From positions 372,001 through 436,000 of the forward strand of contig NZ_JBDZDQ010000002.1 of NCBI RefSeq assembly GCF_040049295.1: DNA of 64,000 bases. The letters are read 5' to 3'. Both the position numbers and the translations under genes were made by a program. The notes under the pieces were generated by a model. The model searched no databases, was not told the DNA's origin, and worked only from the letters and a program-made list of their open reading frames with translations. This DNA comes from Sphingomonas sp. KR3-1. Its GTDB lineage: Bacteria; Pseudomonadota; Alphaproteobacteria; Sphingomonadales; Sphingomonadaceae. Below, in pieces: positions 26,235 through 36,595 of the stretch. The first letter of the stretch is position 1. Every line of letters begins with the position of its first letter.

Positions 26235-26872
26235 CTCTTCTGATCCTCCCCAGAATGGGGAGGGGAACCGCGAAGCGGTGGAGGGGGCTTTCCGCAAGCA
26301 CTCCGCGCGAGGTGAGCCCCTTCCACCAGCCCCGCGCCGGGGAGGAGCAGGGCTTCACCCTGATCGAGCTGATCATCTCGATGGGTCTGTTCGCGCTGAT
26401 CGCGGTCGCCGGCCTCGCGCTGGTCGATGGCATCATCAAGGTCCAGGGCCGCACCGAGAAGCGGATGGATCGGCTTGCAGACCTCCAGCGCGCGCTGTTC
26501 GTCGTGTCGAGCGACATCGACCAGATCTCGCGCGGCCCGGTCTCGGGCGGCGGCGAGCATCTCAACTTCACCCGCGCCGCGCCCGGCTTCGGCGGCCCGG
26601 CGATCGACCTCCAATATTCGGTCGCCAACGGCAATCTCGTCCGCGGCTCGGGCCCGCTGGTGCAAACCGTGCTCGGCGGCGTCAGCGACGTCCGCTGGCG
26701 CTTCTTCGACGGCGCCGCCTGGGCCGATCGCTGGCCGGTCAAGGACGAGGACAAGGACAAATGGCCCCGCGCCATCGCGGTCGACTTCCAGGCGATCGGC
26801 CCAGGCGGCACCCCCGGCGCGCTGCGCCGCGTCGTTACGCTGCCCGACCAGGCGGAGTATCCCAAGCAATGA
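26231..26872 (+). CDS. gspJ: Minor pseudopilin GspJ
   Basis: The mature pilin starts after GEEQG, with FTLIELIISMGLFALIAVAG (Glu+5), and continues into a GspJ-type globular domain (RTEKRMDRLADLQRALFVVS, SDIDQISRGPV). From the GTG that overlaps the previous stop the leader is 41 residues and is encoded by a palindromic repeat. A GTG at 26312, in frame within that repeat, would give a normal 14-residue leader but has no clear ribosome site. It overlaps gspK (ATGA). Confidence 0.9.
   Translation: MTLLILPRMGRGTAKRWRGLSASTPREVSPFHQPRAGEEQGFTLIELIISMGLFALIAVAGLALVDGIIKVQGRTEKRMDRLADLQRALFVVSSDIDQISRGPVSGGGEHLNFTRAAPGFGGPAIDLQYSVANGNLVRGSGPLVQTVLGGVSDVRWRFFDGAAWADRWPVKDEDKDKWPRAIAVDFQAIGPGGTPGALRRVVTLPDQAEYPKQ
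26241..26346. repeat. Palindromic repeat within the gspJ leader
   Basis: It starts GATCCTCCCCAGAATGGGGAGG, has GCGGTGGAGGGGGCTTTCCG in the middle and ends CCCCGCGCCGGGGAGGA. It is the same family as the elements at 22962 and 24346 but lies inside the reading frame of gspJ. Confidence 0.75.
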
Positions 26873-27744
26873 GCCGGGCCCGCGAGGACGAGGCGGGGAT
26901 GATCCTCGTCAACGTGCTGATGTTCGTCGCGATCGCCGCCGGGCTTGTGCTATTGCTAATCAATCGCGAGGAATTGGCGCTCGATCGCGCCCTGCGCACC
27001 CGCGAGGCGGCGCGGGCATTGTCGGTCGTCCGTGGCGGCGAATTGTCGGCGGTGGTGGCGCTCCGTCGCGACATGGTCACCGCCCCCAACGAGGACGACC
27101 GCACCGAGCCCTGGGCCAAGCTGTCGGAGAACGGCGCCAGGATCGAGGGCGGCAGCTTCGACCTCGCGATCGCCGATGCCGAGGGCCGCTTCAACCTCAA
27201 CGCGCTGCGCGCAGGCGACGCCGGCGCGATCGTGCTGTTCCAGACGATCGCCCAATATGTCGGCCTGTCGACCGACGACGCGGTCAAGGCGATCGCCTAT
27301 ATCCGCCTCTACGGGCCGCTCACCGATGTCCGCCCGATCCGCCTCGCCGGCTTCGATCCGCAGGCGACGGCACGGATGGAGCGGCTGGTCACTGCGCTCC
27401 CCGGCACCAGCTCGATCAACCTTAACGCCGCCGATCCCGAGATGCTGCAGGTGCTGTTCCGCGATCCGCTCGCCGCCCAGCGCCTGGCCGAGATCCGCAC
27501 GCGCAACGGCAAGCTCACGCTCAAGGACCTGACCGACCTCAACCTGTCGATGCCCTGGGGCACCAGCTTCCGCTCGGGCACCTTCTGGGTGCATACCCGC
27601 GCGACGATCGGCGGCACCAGCCAGCAGGCCGCGGTGCTGATCCAGCGCGTCCTCCGCCCCGACGGCAAGATCGCGGTCGGCGTGGTCGAGCGCTGGCGCG
27701 GCGCAAGCATCCCGCCCGAGGCTCCGCCGTTCCCCGCCCGGTGA
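26869..27744 (+). CDS. gspK: Minor pseudopilin GspK
   Basis: The 291-residue atypically large pseudopilin caps the pseudopilus tip. The short leader MSRAREDEAG is followed by MILVNVLMFVAIAAGLVLLL; as is usual for GspK there is no glutamate at +5. The large domain contains FNLNALRAGDAGAIVLF and SSINLNAADPEMLQVLF, the SAM-like helical region of GspK. A longer frame from 26278 is a shadow of gspJ. It ends the plus-strand secretion genes. Confidence 0.93.
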   Translation: MSRAREDEAGMILVNVLMFVAIAAGLVLLLINREELALDRALRTREAARALSVVRGGELSAVVALRRDMVTAPNEDDRTEPWAKLSENGARIEGGSFDLAIADAEGRFNLNALRAGDAGAIVLFQTIAQYVGLSTDDAVKAIAYIRLYGPLTDVRPIRLAGFDPQATARMERLVTALPGTSSINLNAADPEMLQVLFRDPLAAQRLAEIRTRNGKLTLKDLTDLNLSMPWGTSFRSGTFWVHTRATIGGTSQQAAVLIQRVLRPDGKIAVGVVERWRGASIPPEAPPFPAR

Positions 27745-27808
27745 CTCGATCCTTCGCGTCCGCGCGGGCTTAAGCAAATCCAAATATCCCCGCGCTAGAG
27801 CTGCCGGA

Positions 27809-28873
27809 ATGAGCGGCCGGGGCACGGACATAGCAGCGGGGCGGAGCGGCGGCGGAAGCCACTTCCTCGCGCTCGATGGCCTGCGCGGAGTCGCGGCGCT
27901 GTTCGTCGTCGCGCACCATGTCGAGGATTCGGGTTTCGATTTCGGGCTGTTCTCGCGCGGGTACCTGGCCGTCGACTTCTTCTTCATGCTCAGTGGTTTC
28001 GTCCTGTCGCACGCCTATGACCGCCGCTTCGCCGCCGGGCTGGACTGGACGGCGTTCATGAAGCTGCGGCTGCTCCGGCTGTGGCCGGTGATGGCGATCG
28101 GCGTGGCGCTGGGCGTCGCGGTGGCATGGGGCGGGGCGGTCGCCCCCGATCTGCTCGCCATCCGCGCCGCGGCGGCGTTGCTGTTCATCCCGTTGCCGCT
28201 CGCGACGATCCACCTGTTCCCGCTCAACGGCGTGCAATGGTCGCTCTTCTTCGAGCTGTTCGCCAACGCGCTGCATGGCGGTCCGCTGAAGCGCGTGCCG
28301 GTCGCGGCGCTGGCCCGGCTGCTCGCCGCCTCGGTGCTCCTGCTCTTCGTAGTCGCCTTCCTGCACGGCGATCTCAAGCTCGGCCATGTCGTGGGCGGCT
28401 GGCTCGGCGGGTTCGCGCGCGTGCTGGTCGGCTATATTAGCGGCATGCTGCTCTATCGGCTGTGGTGCCGGGTCGGTGCCCAGGCGCCGCGCCTCGATGC
28501 CCGCTGGGTATGCGTGGCACTGGTCGCCGCGCTGGTTGCGCCGGCCCTGTCCCCGGCAGGCTGGTGGTGGATCGATCCGCTCGTCGTCGTCACGCTCTTC
28601 CCGGCGGTGTTGTGGTTCGGCGCGACGGCGGCGGTCTCCGCCCGCTGGCGCGGCCTTGCGGCGGCGAGCGGCGCGATCTCCTATCCGCTCTACGCATTCC
28701 ACCTGCCGCTGCTCGAGCTGGGCGAGCGGCTCGGCGACGGCGTCGGCGGGGCGGCGGCAGGCGGGTTCCGCCTGGCGGCGGCGCTGCTCGCGATCGCTCT
28801 GGCCTGGTGGTGGTCGCGGGCCGACTGGCGCTTCCTGCGTCCGTCGCCCGGCCGCTCGCTGGCCTGGCCCTAG
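27809..28873 (+). CDS. Membrane acyltransferase, OafA/type 3 family
   Basis: The 354-residue protein of about ten membrane helices opens with the family motif FLALDGLRGVAALFVVAHHV, continues LAVDFFFMLSGFVLSHAYDR, and contains VQWSLFFELFANALHGG. Type 3 acyltransferases transfer acetyl or similar groups to extracellular or lipid-linked sugars. The acceptor here is unknown and no polysaccharide genes are near. Its stop overlaps that of the convergent histidine kinase by three bases. Confidence 0.88.
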   Translation: MSGRGTDIAAGRSGGGSHFLALDGLRGVAALFVVAHHVEDSGFDFGLFSRGYLAVDFFFMLSGFVLSHAYDRRFAAGLDWTAFMKLRLLRLWPVMAIGVALGVAVAWGGAVAPDLLAIRAAAALLFIPLPLATIHLFPLNGVQWSLFFELFANALHGGPLKRVPVAALARLLAASVLLLFVVAFLHGDLKLGHVVGGWLGGFARVLVGYISGMLLYRLWCRVGAQAPRLDARWVCVALVAALVAPALSPAGWWWIDPLVVVTLFPAVLWFGATAAVSARWRGLAAASGAISYPLYAFHLPLLELGERLGDGVGGAAAGGFRLAAALLAIALAWWWSRADWRFLRPSPGRSLAWP

Positions 28874-30184
28874 AGCAGGATCCGGAACACCGCGCCGCCA
28901 CCGGCGGCATCGTCGATCGCGATGCTCCCGCCATGCGCCACTACGATCTGCCGCGCCAGGTTGAGCCCCACGCCGGTTCCCGTCGCGCGCGTCGTGAAGA
29001 AGGGCAGGAACACGTCCGCCCTCAGCCCCTCGGGCACGCCCGGGCCATTGTCCTCCACTTCGATCGCCAGCGCGTCGCGATCCGCGAAGATGCGCAGCGC
29101 CAGCGCCGGCGCACGCTCCCGGCCCGCCATCGCCTGCCCGGCATTCTGGAGCAGGTTGATCAGCACCTGGGCGAGCAGGTCGGGGTCCGCATCGATCTCC
29201 AGCCGCGCCGGCCGCACCTCGATCGCCAGCGGCAGCCCGGGCGCGCGCGCCGCGAAGATCCGGCCGAGCTGCTCCGCCCAGGGGCCCGCCGCGAACACTT
29301 GGCGCTTGATCTCGGGCGTGTGCGCCACCGCGCGATAGGCCTCGATGAAATGCCCCAGCCCGTGCGCGCGCCGGGCGAGCGTGGTCACCGCCGCGCGCGC
29401 GTCGCCGATCCGCGGATTGGCCGCCAGGTCGGGATCGTCGAGCAGGTCCGCCGCCGTCGCCGCCAGCGAGGTCACTGGCGTCAGTGAATTGAGGATTTCG
29501 TGCGTCAGCACGCGCACCAGGTCGGTCTGCGCCGCCATCTCGACCGCATCGAGCGTCCCCTGGATCGGCTGCACCGTCACGGCGCGGATGCTGCGCCCGA
29601 GCCGCTCGAGCGTGCCCGAGCGGACCAGCACGCGCTGCGTCCGTCCCTCGATCGTCAGCAGCAGGATCTCCTCCGCCGCGTCGCCCCCCGCCAGCCGCTT
29701 GGCCAGCGTCGCGCCATAGGCGGCATAATCCTCGGGCCGGGTGCCGGGCGCGTCGCGGAACAGCCGCCGCGCCGCCTTGTTGGCCGGCGCGACGTGGCTC
29801 GTCCTGTCCACCGTCAGCAGCGCTACCGGCATGTCGTCGACCAGCGCCTCGAGGAAGCGCATCTCCGCCGCGCTCGCCGACTGGCGCACGCGCAGCCGGT
29901 CCATCGCCTCGTCCAGCGCGCCGCCCAGCTCCTCGAACCCGCCGCCGCGCGTGCCGCCGAAGCGCGCCGCGGTATCGTCGAAGCGCAGCGCCTCGATGAA
30001 GCGCGCCACCGCGAAATTGGTGCGCGAGACGTGCCACCACAGCCCCCAGATCGCCCCGGCGACCAGCAGCATCGCCACCAGCCGCGCCGCGGCGAGGCCA
30101 GGCGTCAGCCAGGCCAGTGCGCTCGCCGCCAGCGCGCCCGAAAGCGCGGCGATCCACGCGATCAGGCCCAGCGTGAAGCGCCGG

Positions 30185-30195
<11 letters not shown>
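28870..30195 (-). CDS. NtrY-like sensor histidine kinase
   Basis: The 441-residue kinase has two N-terminal membrane helices (LIAWIAALSGALAASALAWL, ARLVAMLLVAGAIWGLWWHV) with almost no periplasmic loop. A HAMP-like helix, a PAS-like region (MPVALLTVDRTSHVAPANKA) and the phospho-histidine in RVLTHEILNSLTPVTSLAAT follow. ATPase boxes are LINLLQNAGQAM, EVEDNGPGVPEGL and GTGVGLNLARQIV. It overlaps the sigma-54 regulator gene by 11 bases and is clearly its partner. The lack of a sensory domain suggests it senses the membrane itself or a membrane partner. Confidence 0.88.
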
Positions 30196-31585
<1,390 letters not shown>

Positions 31586-31607
31586 CCCGCCACTCCCGTA
31601 CAGCCAC

Positions 31608-31623
31608 TGTGCGGAACCGGACA
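31608..31623. promoter_or_regulatory. Candidate activator-binding site 1
   Basis: TGTGCGGAACCGGACA fits the dyad TGTnCG-N4-CGnACA. It lies about 100 bases upstream of the first sigma-54 promoter and just outside the regulator's own start, so it could serve both activation and autoregulation. A further half-site, TGTCCG, lies at 31651-31656, and a wider inverted pair CCGGACAATC/GATTGTCCGG spans 31617-31657. Confidence 0.55.
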
Positions 31624-31683
31624 ATCAATTTGCGTGCCAAGCGCCGCGATTGTCCGGAAAGTCTGCGTATCTAGGCAACTTCC

Positions 31684-31712
31684 CATCACCCCGGCTCACA
31701 GCCGGGGTGATG
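31684..31712. repeat. Perfect palindrome between activator site and sigma-54 promoter
   Basis: A 13-base perfect inverted repeat (CATCACCCCGGCT and its complement) with a three-base loop lies 10 bases upstream of the first sigma-54 promoter. No gene ends here in either direction, so a terminator role is unlikely unless it blocks upstream antisense reading. It could also be a dispersed repeat. Confidence 0.55.
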
Positions 31713-31722
31713 AAGCGGCACT

Positions 31723-31738
31723 TGGCACGCCTCGTGCT
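31723..31738 (+). promoter_or_regulatory. Sigma-54 promoter 1
   Basis: TGGCACGCCTCGTGCT matches the -24/-12 consensus TGGCAC-N5-TTGCT at 10 of 11 defined bases. The GG and GC dinucleotides are correctly spaced. Transcription would start near 31750 and read the 75-residue ORF. The flanking sequence closely resembles promoter 2. Confidence 0.7.
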
Positions 31739-31765
31739 GGGATATCCGCATAGCGGAGACAGGGC

Positions 31766-31993
31766 ATGCAACGGCCAGGATCGGGGAAAAGCAGGGCGAG
31801 GATGCTCGCGGCGCTCGCCGCAGCGGCCATTTTCCTCGCATTTGCGCCGCAGGGCCGTGTCGGGCTCGACCTGCGGATGAACGCCGCCGGCGGCCATGCC
31901 GCCCTCGATCTCGGCCTGGTATCGTTTCGGCTGGCGTTCGATTTCGGACGCGCCTGTCCGGAATCGAACAGTTGCACGGGCATCCTGCGATGA
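31766..31993 (+). CDS. Small exported or membrane peptide between two sigma-54 promoters
   Basis: This 75-residue ORF follows a sigma-54 promoter and a GGAGACAGGGC ribosome site. The product has a basic start (MQRPGSGKSRAR), one hydrophobic segment (MLAALAAAAIFLAFAP), a short amphipathic part (GGHAALDLGLVSFRLAFDF) and two closely spaced cysteines near the end (ACPESNSC). That suggests an exported small protein or a one-helix membrane protein. The second activator site lies within its last codons. I recognise no family; promoter and ribosome site are the main support. Confidence 0.55.
   Translation: MQRPGSGKSRARMLAALAAAAIFLAFAPQGRVGLDLRMNAAGGHAALDLGLVSFRLAFDFGRACPESNSCTGILR
31955..31970. promoter_or_regulatory. 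Candidate activator-binding site 2
   Basis: TGTCCGGAATCGAACA fits the same dyad as site 1 (TGTnCG-N4-CGnACA, half-sites TGTCCG and TGTTCG). It lies 45 bases upstream of the -24 element of sigma-54 promoter 2, within the 3' end of the 75-residue ORF. Confidence 0.55.
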
Positions 31994-32014
31994 GCGCCCA
32001 CAGGGAAATGCAGC

Positions 32015-32030
32015 TGGCACGGCTATTGCT
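32015..32030 (+). promoter_or_regulatory. Sigma-54 promoter 2, for the ABC export operon
   Basis: TGGCACGGCTATTGCT is a full match to the -24/-12 consensus (TGGCAC-N5-TTGCT). The predicted start is near 32042, 15 bases before the adaptor gene ATG. The following bases end in ACAGGGCATG, as they do after promoter 1, so the two promoter and leader regions look like a duplication. Confidence 0.82.
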
Positions 32031-32056
32031 GGGTCAGGGGGCAAAGGAAACAGGGC

Positions 32057-33358
32057 ATGACGATCTTGCGGATGCAGAGGAACGAGGGCGCGGTGTCCGG
32101 CGCCGGCATGGATAAGCTGGTCGAGACGCGCAGGCTGCCGGCCCGGGCGAAGATCGCGCTCGGTGTTGCCGTCGCGCTGCTCGCCGCGCTCGCCTTCTGG
32201 TGGTTCGCCCCCACCGGCGCCAGCCAGACGATCGGCGCGGACCGCGTGACGATCTCGCCGGTCACCCGCGGCACCTTCGACGATTTCATCCCGCTGCGCG
32301 CCCGCGTCACGCCCTTGCTCACCGTCTATATCGACGCGGTCGAGGGTGGCCGGGTCGAGAAGATGCTGGTCGAGGACGGCGCCACCGTCGCCGCCGGCCA
32401 GCCGATCGCGCTGCTCTCCAACGCCGAGCTCCAGCTCTCCACGCTCGCCCGCCAGACCGAGGTCGAGCAGCAGATCAACAACATGCGCAGCCAGGAGCTG
32501 GCCCTCGTCCAGACCAAGCTCGCCAACGAGCGCGCGGTGCTCGCGGCGGAAACCACCTATGACAAGGCCCGCCGCCAATATGAGCGCGAGAAGCCGCTGG
32601 CGGACAAGGGCTTCGTCTCGGGCAAGCAGTTCGCCGACACCCAGGCCGATTACACGCTGAGCCAGCGCAACCTCGCCGCGCTCCGGGCGAGCCAGAGCAC
32701 CGATGCGAAGCTCCAGGGCAGCCAGCTTTCGCAGCAGGCGGCGGCGGCCAAGTCGATGCAGTCGGGCCTCGCCATCGCGCGCGCCAATCTCGATGCGCTC
32801 CAGCTGCGCGCGCCGGTCGCCGGCCAGCTCTCGGGCTTCTCGGTCCAGGTTGGCCAGTCGCTCAGCCGCGGCGAGCGGGTGGGGCAGATCGACAGCCCGG
32901 GCCGCAACAAGCTGATCGCCGGGGTCGACGAGTTCTACCTCGGCCGCGTCCAGGTCGGCCAGCAGGCGGCGCTCGACTGGAACGGCAAGCGCTACGGCGC
33001 CAAGGTCACCAAGATCTATCCGCAGGTGCAGAACGGCCAGTTCCAGGTCGATCTCCAGTTCCAGGGCACCGAGCCGCCGCAGCTCCAGCGCGGCCAGACG
33101 ATGCAGGCGCGCCTGACGCTCGGCGATCCGGCCCCGGCGCTGCTCCTGCCGAACGGCGCCTTCTACAACGATACCGGCGGCAGCTGGGTGTTCGTCGTCG
33201 CCCCCGGCGATGGCTCGGCCCAGCGCCGCAACGTTCGCCTCGGCCGCCGCAACAGCGATTTCGTCGAGGTGCTCGAAGGGCTCGATCCCGGCGAGCGGGT
33301 GATCACCTCGCCCTATACCGGCTTCACCGACAAGACGCGCCTCGACCTGACCAAGTGA
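32057..33358 (+). CDS. HlyD/MacA-type periplasmic adaptor
   Basis: The 433-residue membrane-fusion protein has one N-terminal helix (IALGVAVALLAALAFWWFAP), a split lipoyl-type region (YIDAVEGGRVEKMLVEDGAT, VAAGQPIALLSN and LQLRAPVAGQLSGFSVQVGQ), a long coiled hairpin between them, and a beta-barrel domain (TSPYTGFTDKTRLDLTK at the end). It would couple the ABC permeases to the outer envelope. The sigma-54 promoter is immediately upstream. It overlaps the frame of the ATPase gene start region by four bases. Confidence 0.88.
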   Translation: MTILRMQRNEGAVSGAGMDKLVETRRLPARAKIALGVAVALLAALAFWWFAPTGASQTIGADRVTISPVTRGTFDDFIPLRARVTPLLTVYIDAVEGGRVEKMLVEDGATVAAGQPIALLSNAELQLSTLARQTEVEQQINNMRSQELALVQTKLANERAVLAAETTYDKARRQYEREKPLADKGFVSGKQFADTQADYTLSQRNLAALRASQSTDAKLQGSQLSQQAAAAKSMQSGLAIARANLDALQLRAPVAGQLSGFSVQVGQSLSRGERVGQIDSPGRNKLIAGVDEFYLGRVQVGQQAALDWNGKRYGAKVTKIYPQVQNGQFQVDLQFQGTEPPQLQRGQTMQARLTLGDPAPALLLPNGAFYNDTGGSWVFVVAPGDGSAQRRNVRLGRRNSDFVEVLEGLDPGERVITSPYTGFTDKTRLDLTK

Positions 33359-33378
33359 CGAACAAGAAAGGGAATTCC

Positions 33379-34059
33379 ATGCTGCAGATGCGCGAACTCT
33401 CCAAGGTCTACCGCACCGACACGGTGCAGACGACGGCGCTCGACGCGATCGACCTCGAAATCGCCGATGGCGAGTTCGTCGCGATCATGGGCCCCTCGGG
33501 CTGCGGCAAGTCGACCCTGCTAAACATGATCGGCATGCTCGATAGCCCGTCCTCGGGGTCGTACCTGTTCAACGGCCAGGAAGTCGCCGGCCTTACCGAG
33601 AGCAGGCTCGCCGATGTCCGCAAGGAGAATATCGGCTTCATCTTCCAGAGCTTCAACCTGGTCGACGAGCTGTCGGTCCGCGACAATGTCGAGCTCGCGC
33701 TGCTCTACCACAATGTCCCTGCCGCCGAGCGCAAGCGCCGCGTCGACGAGGTCATGGACCGCACCGGCATCGCCCACCGTGCTCGCCACCGTCCCAGCCA
33801 GCTCTCGGGCGGCCAGCAGCAGCGCGTCGCCGTCGCCCGCGCGCTCGTCGCCAGCCCCAAGCTGATCCTCGCCGACGAGCCCACCGGCAATCTCGACACC
33901 CAGCATGGCGAGGAAGTGATGCACATGCTCCAGACCCTCAATGCCGAGGGCTCGACGATCGTCATGGTCACCCACTCGCCCGCGCATGCCGATTATGCCG
34001 GCCGCATCGTCTCGATGCTCGACGGCCGCGTCCTCCACGAACGCCGCCGCGCGGCCTGA
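33379..34059 (+). CDS. ABC transporter ATPase (MacB/LolD type)
   Basis: The ATPase of about 226 residues has Walker A MGPSGCGKSTLL, Q-loop IFQSFNLVDELSVRDNVELA, signature LSGGQQQRVAVARAL, Walker B LILADEPTGNLD and the switch histidine in VMVTHSPAHADYAG. It belongs to the MacB/LolD/FtsE group that drives mechanotransmission rather than transport across the membrane. I prefer the ATG at 33379 with AAAGGGA before it; a GTG at 33355 overlapping the previous stop would add eight residues. Confidence 0.92.
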   Translation: MLQMRELSKVYRTDTVQTTALDAIDLEIADGEFVAIMGPSGCGKSTLLNMIGMLDSPSSGSYLFNGQEVAGLTESRLADVRKENIGFIFQSFNLVDELSVRDNVELALLYHNVPAAERKRRVDEVMDRTGIAHRARHRPSQLSGGQQQRVAVARALVASPKLILADEPTGNLDTQHGEEVMHMLQTLNAEGSTIVMVTHSPAHADYAGRIVSMLDGRVLHERRRAA

Positions 34060-34085
34060 GCGAAGCGGGAAGGGGGAGAGCGGCC

Positions 34086-36584
34086 ATGTGGCGCAACTAT
34101 CTGCTGATCGCGCTCAGGCTACTGGCGCGCAACCGCGTCTATGCCGCGATCAACATCGGCGGGCTGGCGCTCGGCCTGGCCGGCTGCCTGCTGATCCTCA
34201 ACTATATCGGCTATGAGCGCAGCTACGACCGCTGGCTCCCCGGCGGCGAGGGCGTCTACCAGCTCCAGTCGACCTGGCACGCCACCGGCCAGCCGATCGC
34301 CCGCTCGCAGAACAGCCCCTATCCGGTCCACGACACGTTTGCCGCGGGCTTCCCGCAGATCGAGGCACTCAGCGTGATGAGCAGCGGCCAAACCGTCACC
34401 ACCCGCGGCGGCCAGGCGATCTTCCTCGATTCGACCACCGTCGATCCCAGCTTCTTCCAGGTCTTCCGGCTGCCCTTCGTCGCCGGCTCGGCCGAGACCG
34501 CGCTGCCCAACATGAACTCGATCGTGCTGACCGAGACCGAGGCGCGCCGCGAATTCGGCCGCACCGACGTCGCCGGTCGGCTGATGACGCTCGGCGCCGG
34601 CACGGGGAAGGTCGACTTCCGCGTCACCGGCGTGCTCAAGGACCTGCCGAAGAATTCGAGCATCAGGCTCGGCGTGATCTTCCGCTACAATCCCGCCAAC
34701 GATGCCGGCCTGCCGCCCGCCTTTCGCGGCTGGGGCGCGATGAACCAGGCGCATTATGTCCGGCTGCGCGCCGGTGCCGACGTCGCCGCGATCAACGCCG
34801 CGCTGCCCGCCTGGGAAAAGCGCGCGATCCCGCCCACCTTGGTCGACGGCCGGCTGCGCTCCAAGGCCGACATTCTCGACCTGAAGCTGGTGCCGATCGC
34901 CGATGTCCATCTCGGCACCGCGCAGGAGAGCGCGCTCGTCCCCGGCGGCGATCCGCGCACGCTCGCCACCTTCGCGATTGTAGCGCTTCTCGTCCTCGGC
35001 ATGGCGGCGATGAACTTCGTCAACCTCTCCACCGCTCGCGCCACCCAGCGCGCCCGCGAGGTAGCCTTGCGCAAGGTGCTCGGCGCCACCCGCGGCCAGC
35101 TGATCGGCCAGTTCCTCGGCGAATCCCTCCTGATGGCCGGCGCCGCGATGCTGCTCGCGCTCGCGCTGGTCGAGCTCGCCACGCCCTGGCTCGCCGCCTG
35201 GATCGATGCCGATCTCACGGTCCGCTATCTTGGCGCCGGCGGCATGCTGCTCCCGGCGATCGGCCTGTTCCTCGCCACCGGCCTGCTCGGCGGCCTCTAT
35301 CCCGCTTTCTATCTCAGCCGCTTCCAGCCCGCCGAAGTGCTGCGCGCCAACAAGTCCGCCGCCGAGACCGCCGGCAGCGGCCGCCTGCGCTCGGCGCTGG
35401 TCGTTCTCCAGTTCGCCATCGCGATCGGGCTGATCGCCTCCACCGCGGTGATCTGGAGCCAGACCCGCTACGTCCAGACCGTCGATCCCGGCTATCGCCG
35501 CGACGGGCTGATCCAGATCGACAATGCCTGGCGCTTCGCCGGCGACAACGGCGAGTACGAGGCCGCCCGCCGCGAGCTGCTCGCCGTCCCCGGCGTCGTC
35601 GCCGCCGGCCGCACGTCGCTCGGCGTCGCCACCCAGAACCGCAACATCCTCGCCGTCCGCGCGCCCGGCGCGCCGGAATCGCTCTCGATGGGCGTCTACG
35701 GCGTCGATGCCGAGCTGTTCCGCACGCTCGACATGCGCCTGCTCGCCGGCCGCTTCCTCGGCGACCAGCGCGCTAATGACGCCATGCCGCGCGCGAAGGA
35801 CGGCATCCCCGCCGAGGCCGCTCAGGCCGCGCTCGTCCAGCGCGGCGTCAACATCGTCGTGAACCGCAACGCCGCGGCGATGCTCGGCTTCGCCTCTCCC
35901 CAGGCGGCGATCGGCAAGACGGTCAAGGTCGGGGTCGACGGCGCCGCGATGGTCTCCTCGACCATTGTCGGCGTCGTCGAGGACACGCGCTTCCGCACCG
36001 CGCGCGATCCGGTCGAGCCGCTGGTCTACACCAACGACAGCGACAAGACCGCCACCGTCCTCGTCCGCTATGCCGCCGCCCGCCCGGGCGAGGTGCTGGC
36101 CGGGCTCGGCAAGGTCTGGCGGAAGTTCGAGCCCGAGATCCCGTTCGAGGCGCGCTTCGCCGAGGACATCGTCGCCCAGGTCTATGCCGCCGATCGCGCG
36201 CGCGGCACGCTGTTCGCCGGCTTTGCCGGGCTGGCGGTGCTGATCGCCTGCCTCGGCCTCTATAGCTTGGCCGCCTTCGCCACCGAGCGACGCACCAAGG
36301 AGATCGGCATCCGCAAGGTGCTCGGCGCCAAGGTGCGCGACATCGTGCGGCTGCTCGCCTGGCAATTCTCCAAGCCGGTGGTGCTCGCCAACCTCGTCGC
36401 CTGGCCGGTGGCGTGGTGGGCGATGCGCGACTGGCTGAACGGGTTCGACACGCGCATCGCGCTCACGCCGACGCCCTTCGCGCTGGCCGGGGCGCTCGCG
36501 CTCGGCATCGCGCTCGCCACCGTCTCGGGCCACGCCTTCCGCGCCGCCCGCGCCAATCCCATTCACGCCCTTCGCTACGAGTAG
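34086..36584 (+). CDS. FtsX/MacB-type ABC permease, copy 1
   Basis: The 832-residue permease has the repeated layout of two four-helix modules, each with a large periplasmic loop. It starts WRNYLLIALRLLARNRVYAA, has the coupling motif ATQRAREVALRKVLGATRGQ (about residue 320) and the second copy ATERRTKEIGIRKVLGAKVR near the end. It ends ARANPIHALRYE, typical of this family. These permeases often export peptides, antibiotics or lipoproteins; the cargo is unknown here. It is a tandem paralogue of the next gene. Confidence 0.9.
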   Translation: MWRNYLLIALRLLARNRVYAAINIGGLALGLAGCLLILNYIGYERSYDRWLPGGEGVYQLQSTWHATGQPIARSQNSPYPVHDTFAAGFPQIEALSVMSSGQTVTTRGGQAIFLDSTTVDPSFFQVFRLPFVAGSAETALPNMNSIVLTETEARREFGRTDVAGRLMTLGAGTGKVDFRVTGVLKDLPKNSSIRLGVIFRYNPANDAGLPPAFRGWGAMNQAHYVRLRAGADVAAINAALPAWEKRAIPPTLVDGRLRSKADILDLKLVPIADVHLGTAQESALVPGGDPRTLATFAIVALLVLGMAAMNFVNLSTARATQRAREVALRKVLGATRGQLIGQFLGESLLMAGAAMLLALALVELATPWLAAWIDADLTVRYLGAGGMLLPAIGLFLATGLLGGLYPAFYLSRFQPAEVLRANKSAAETAGSGRLRSALVVLQFAIAIGLIASTAVIWSQTRYVQTVDPGYRRDGLIQIDNAWRFAGDNGEYEAARRELLAVPGVVAAGRTSLGVATQNRNILAVRAPGAPESLSMGVYGVDAELFRTLDMRLLAGRFLGDQRANDAMPRAKDGIPAEAAQAALVQRGVNIVVNRNAAAMLGFASPQAAIGKTVKVGVDGAAMVSSTIVGVVEDTRFRTARDPVEPLVYTNDSDKTATVLVRYAAARPGEVLAGLGKVWRKFEPEIPFEARFAEDIVAQVYAADRARGTLFAGFAGLAVLIACLGLYSLAAFATERRTKEIGIRKVLGAKVRDIVRLLAWQFSKPVVLANLVAWPVAWWAMRDWLNGFDTRIALTPTPFALAGALALGIALATVSGHAFRAARANPIHALRYE

Positions 36585-36595
36585 GAACCCGATCC

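Noticed and set aside
27770..30157. A 795-codon minus-strand frame over the acyltransferase and kinase genes
   Set aside because: It spans two real genes in another frame and has shadow composition (Arg/Gly/Ala runs).
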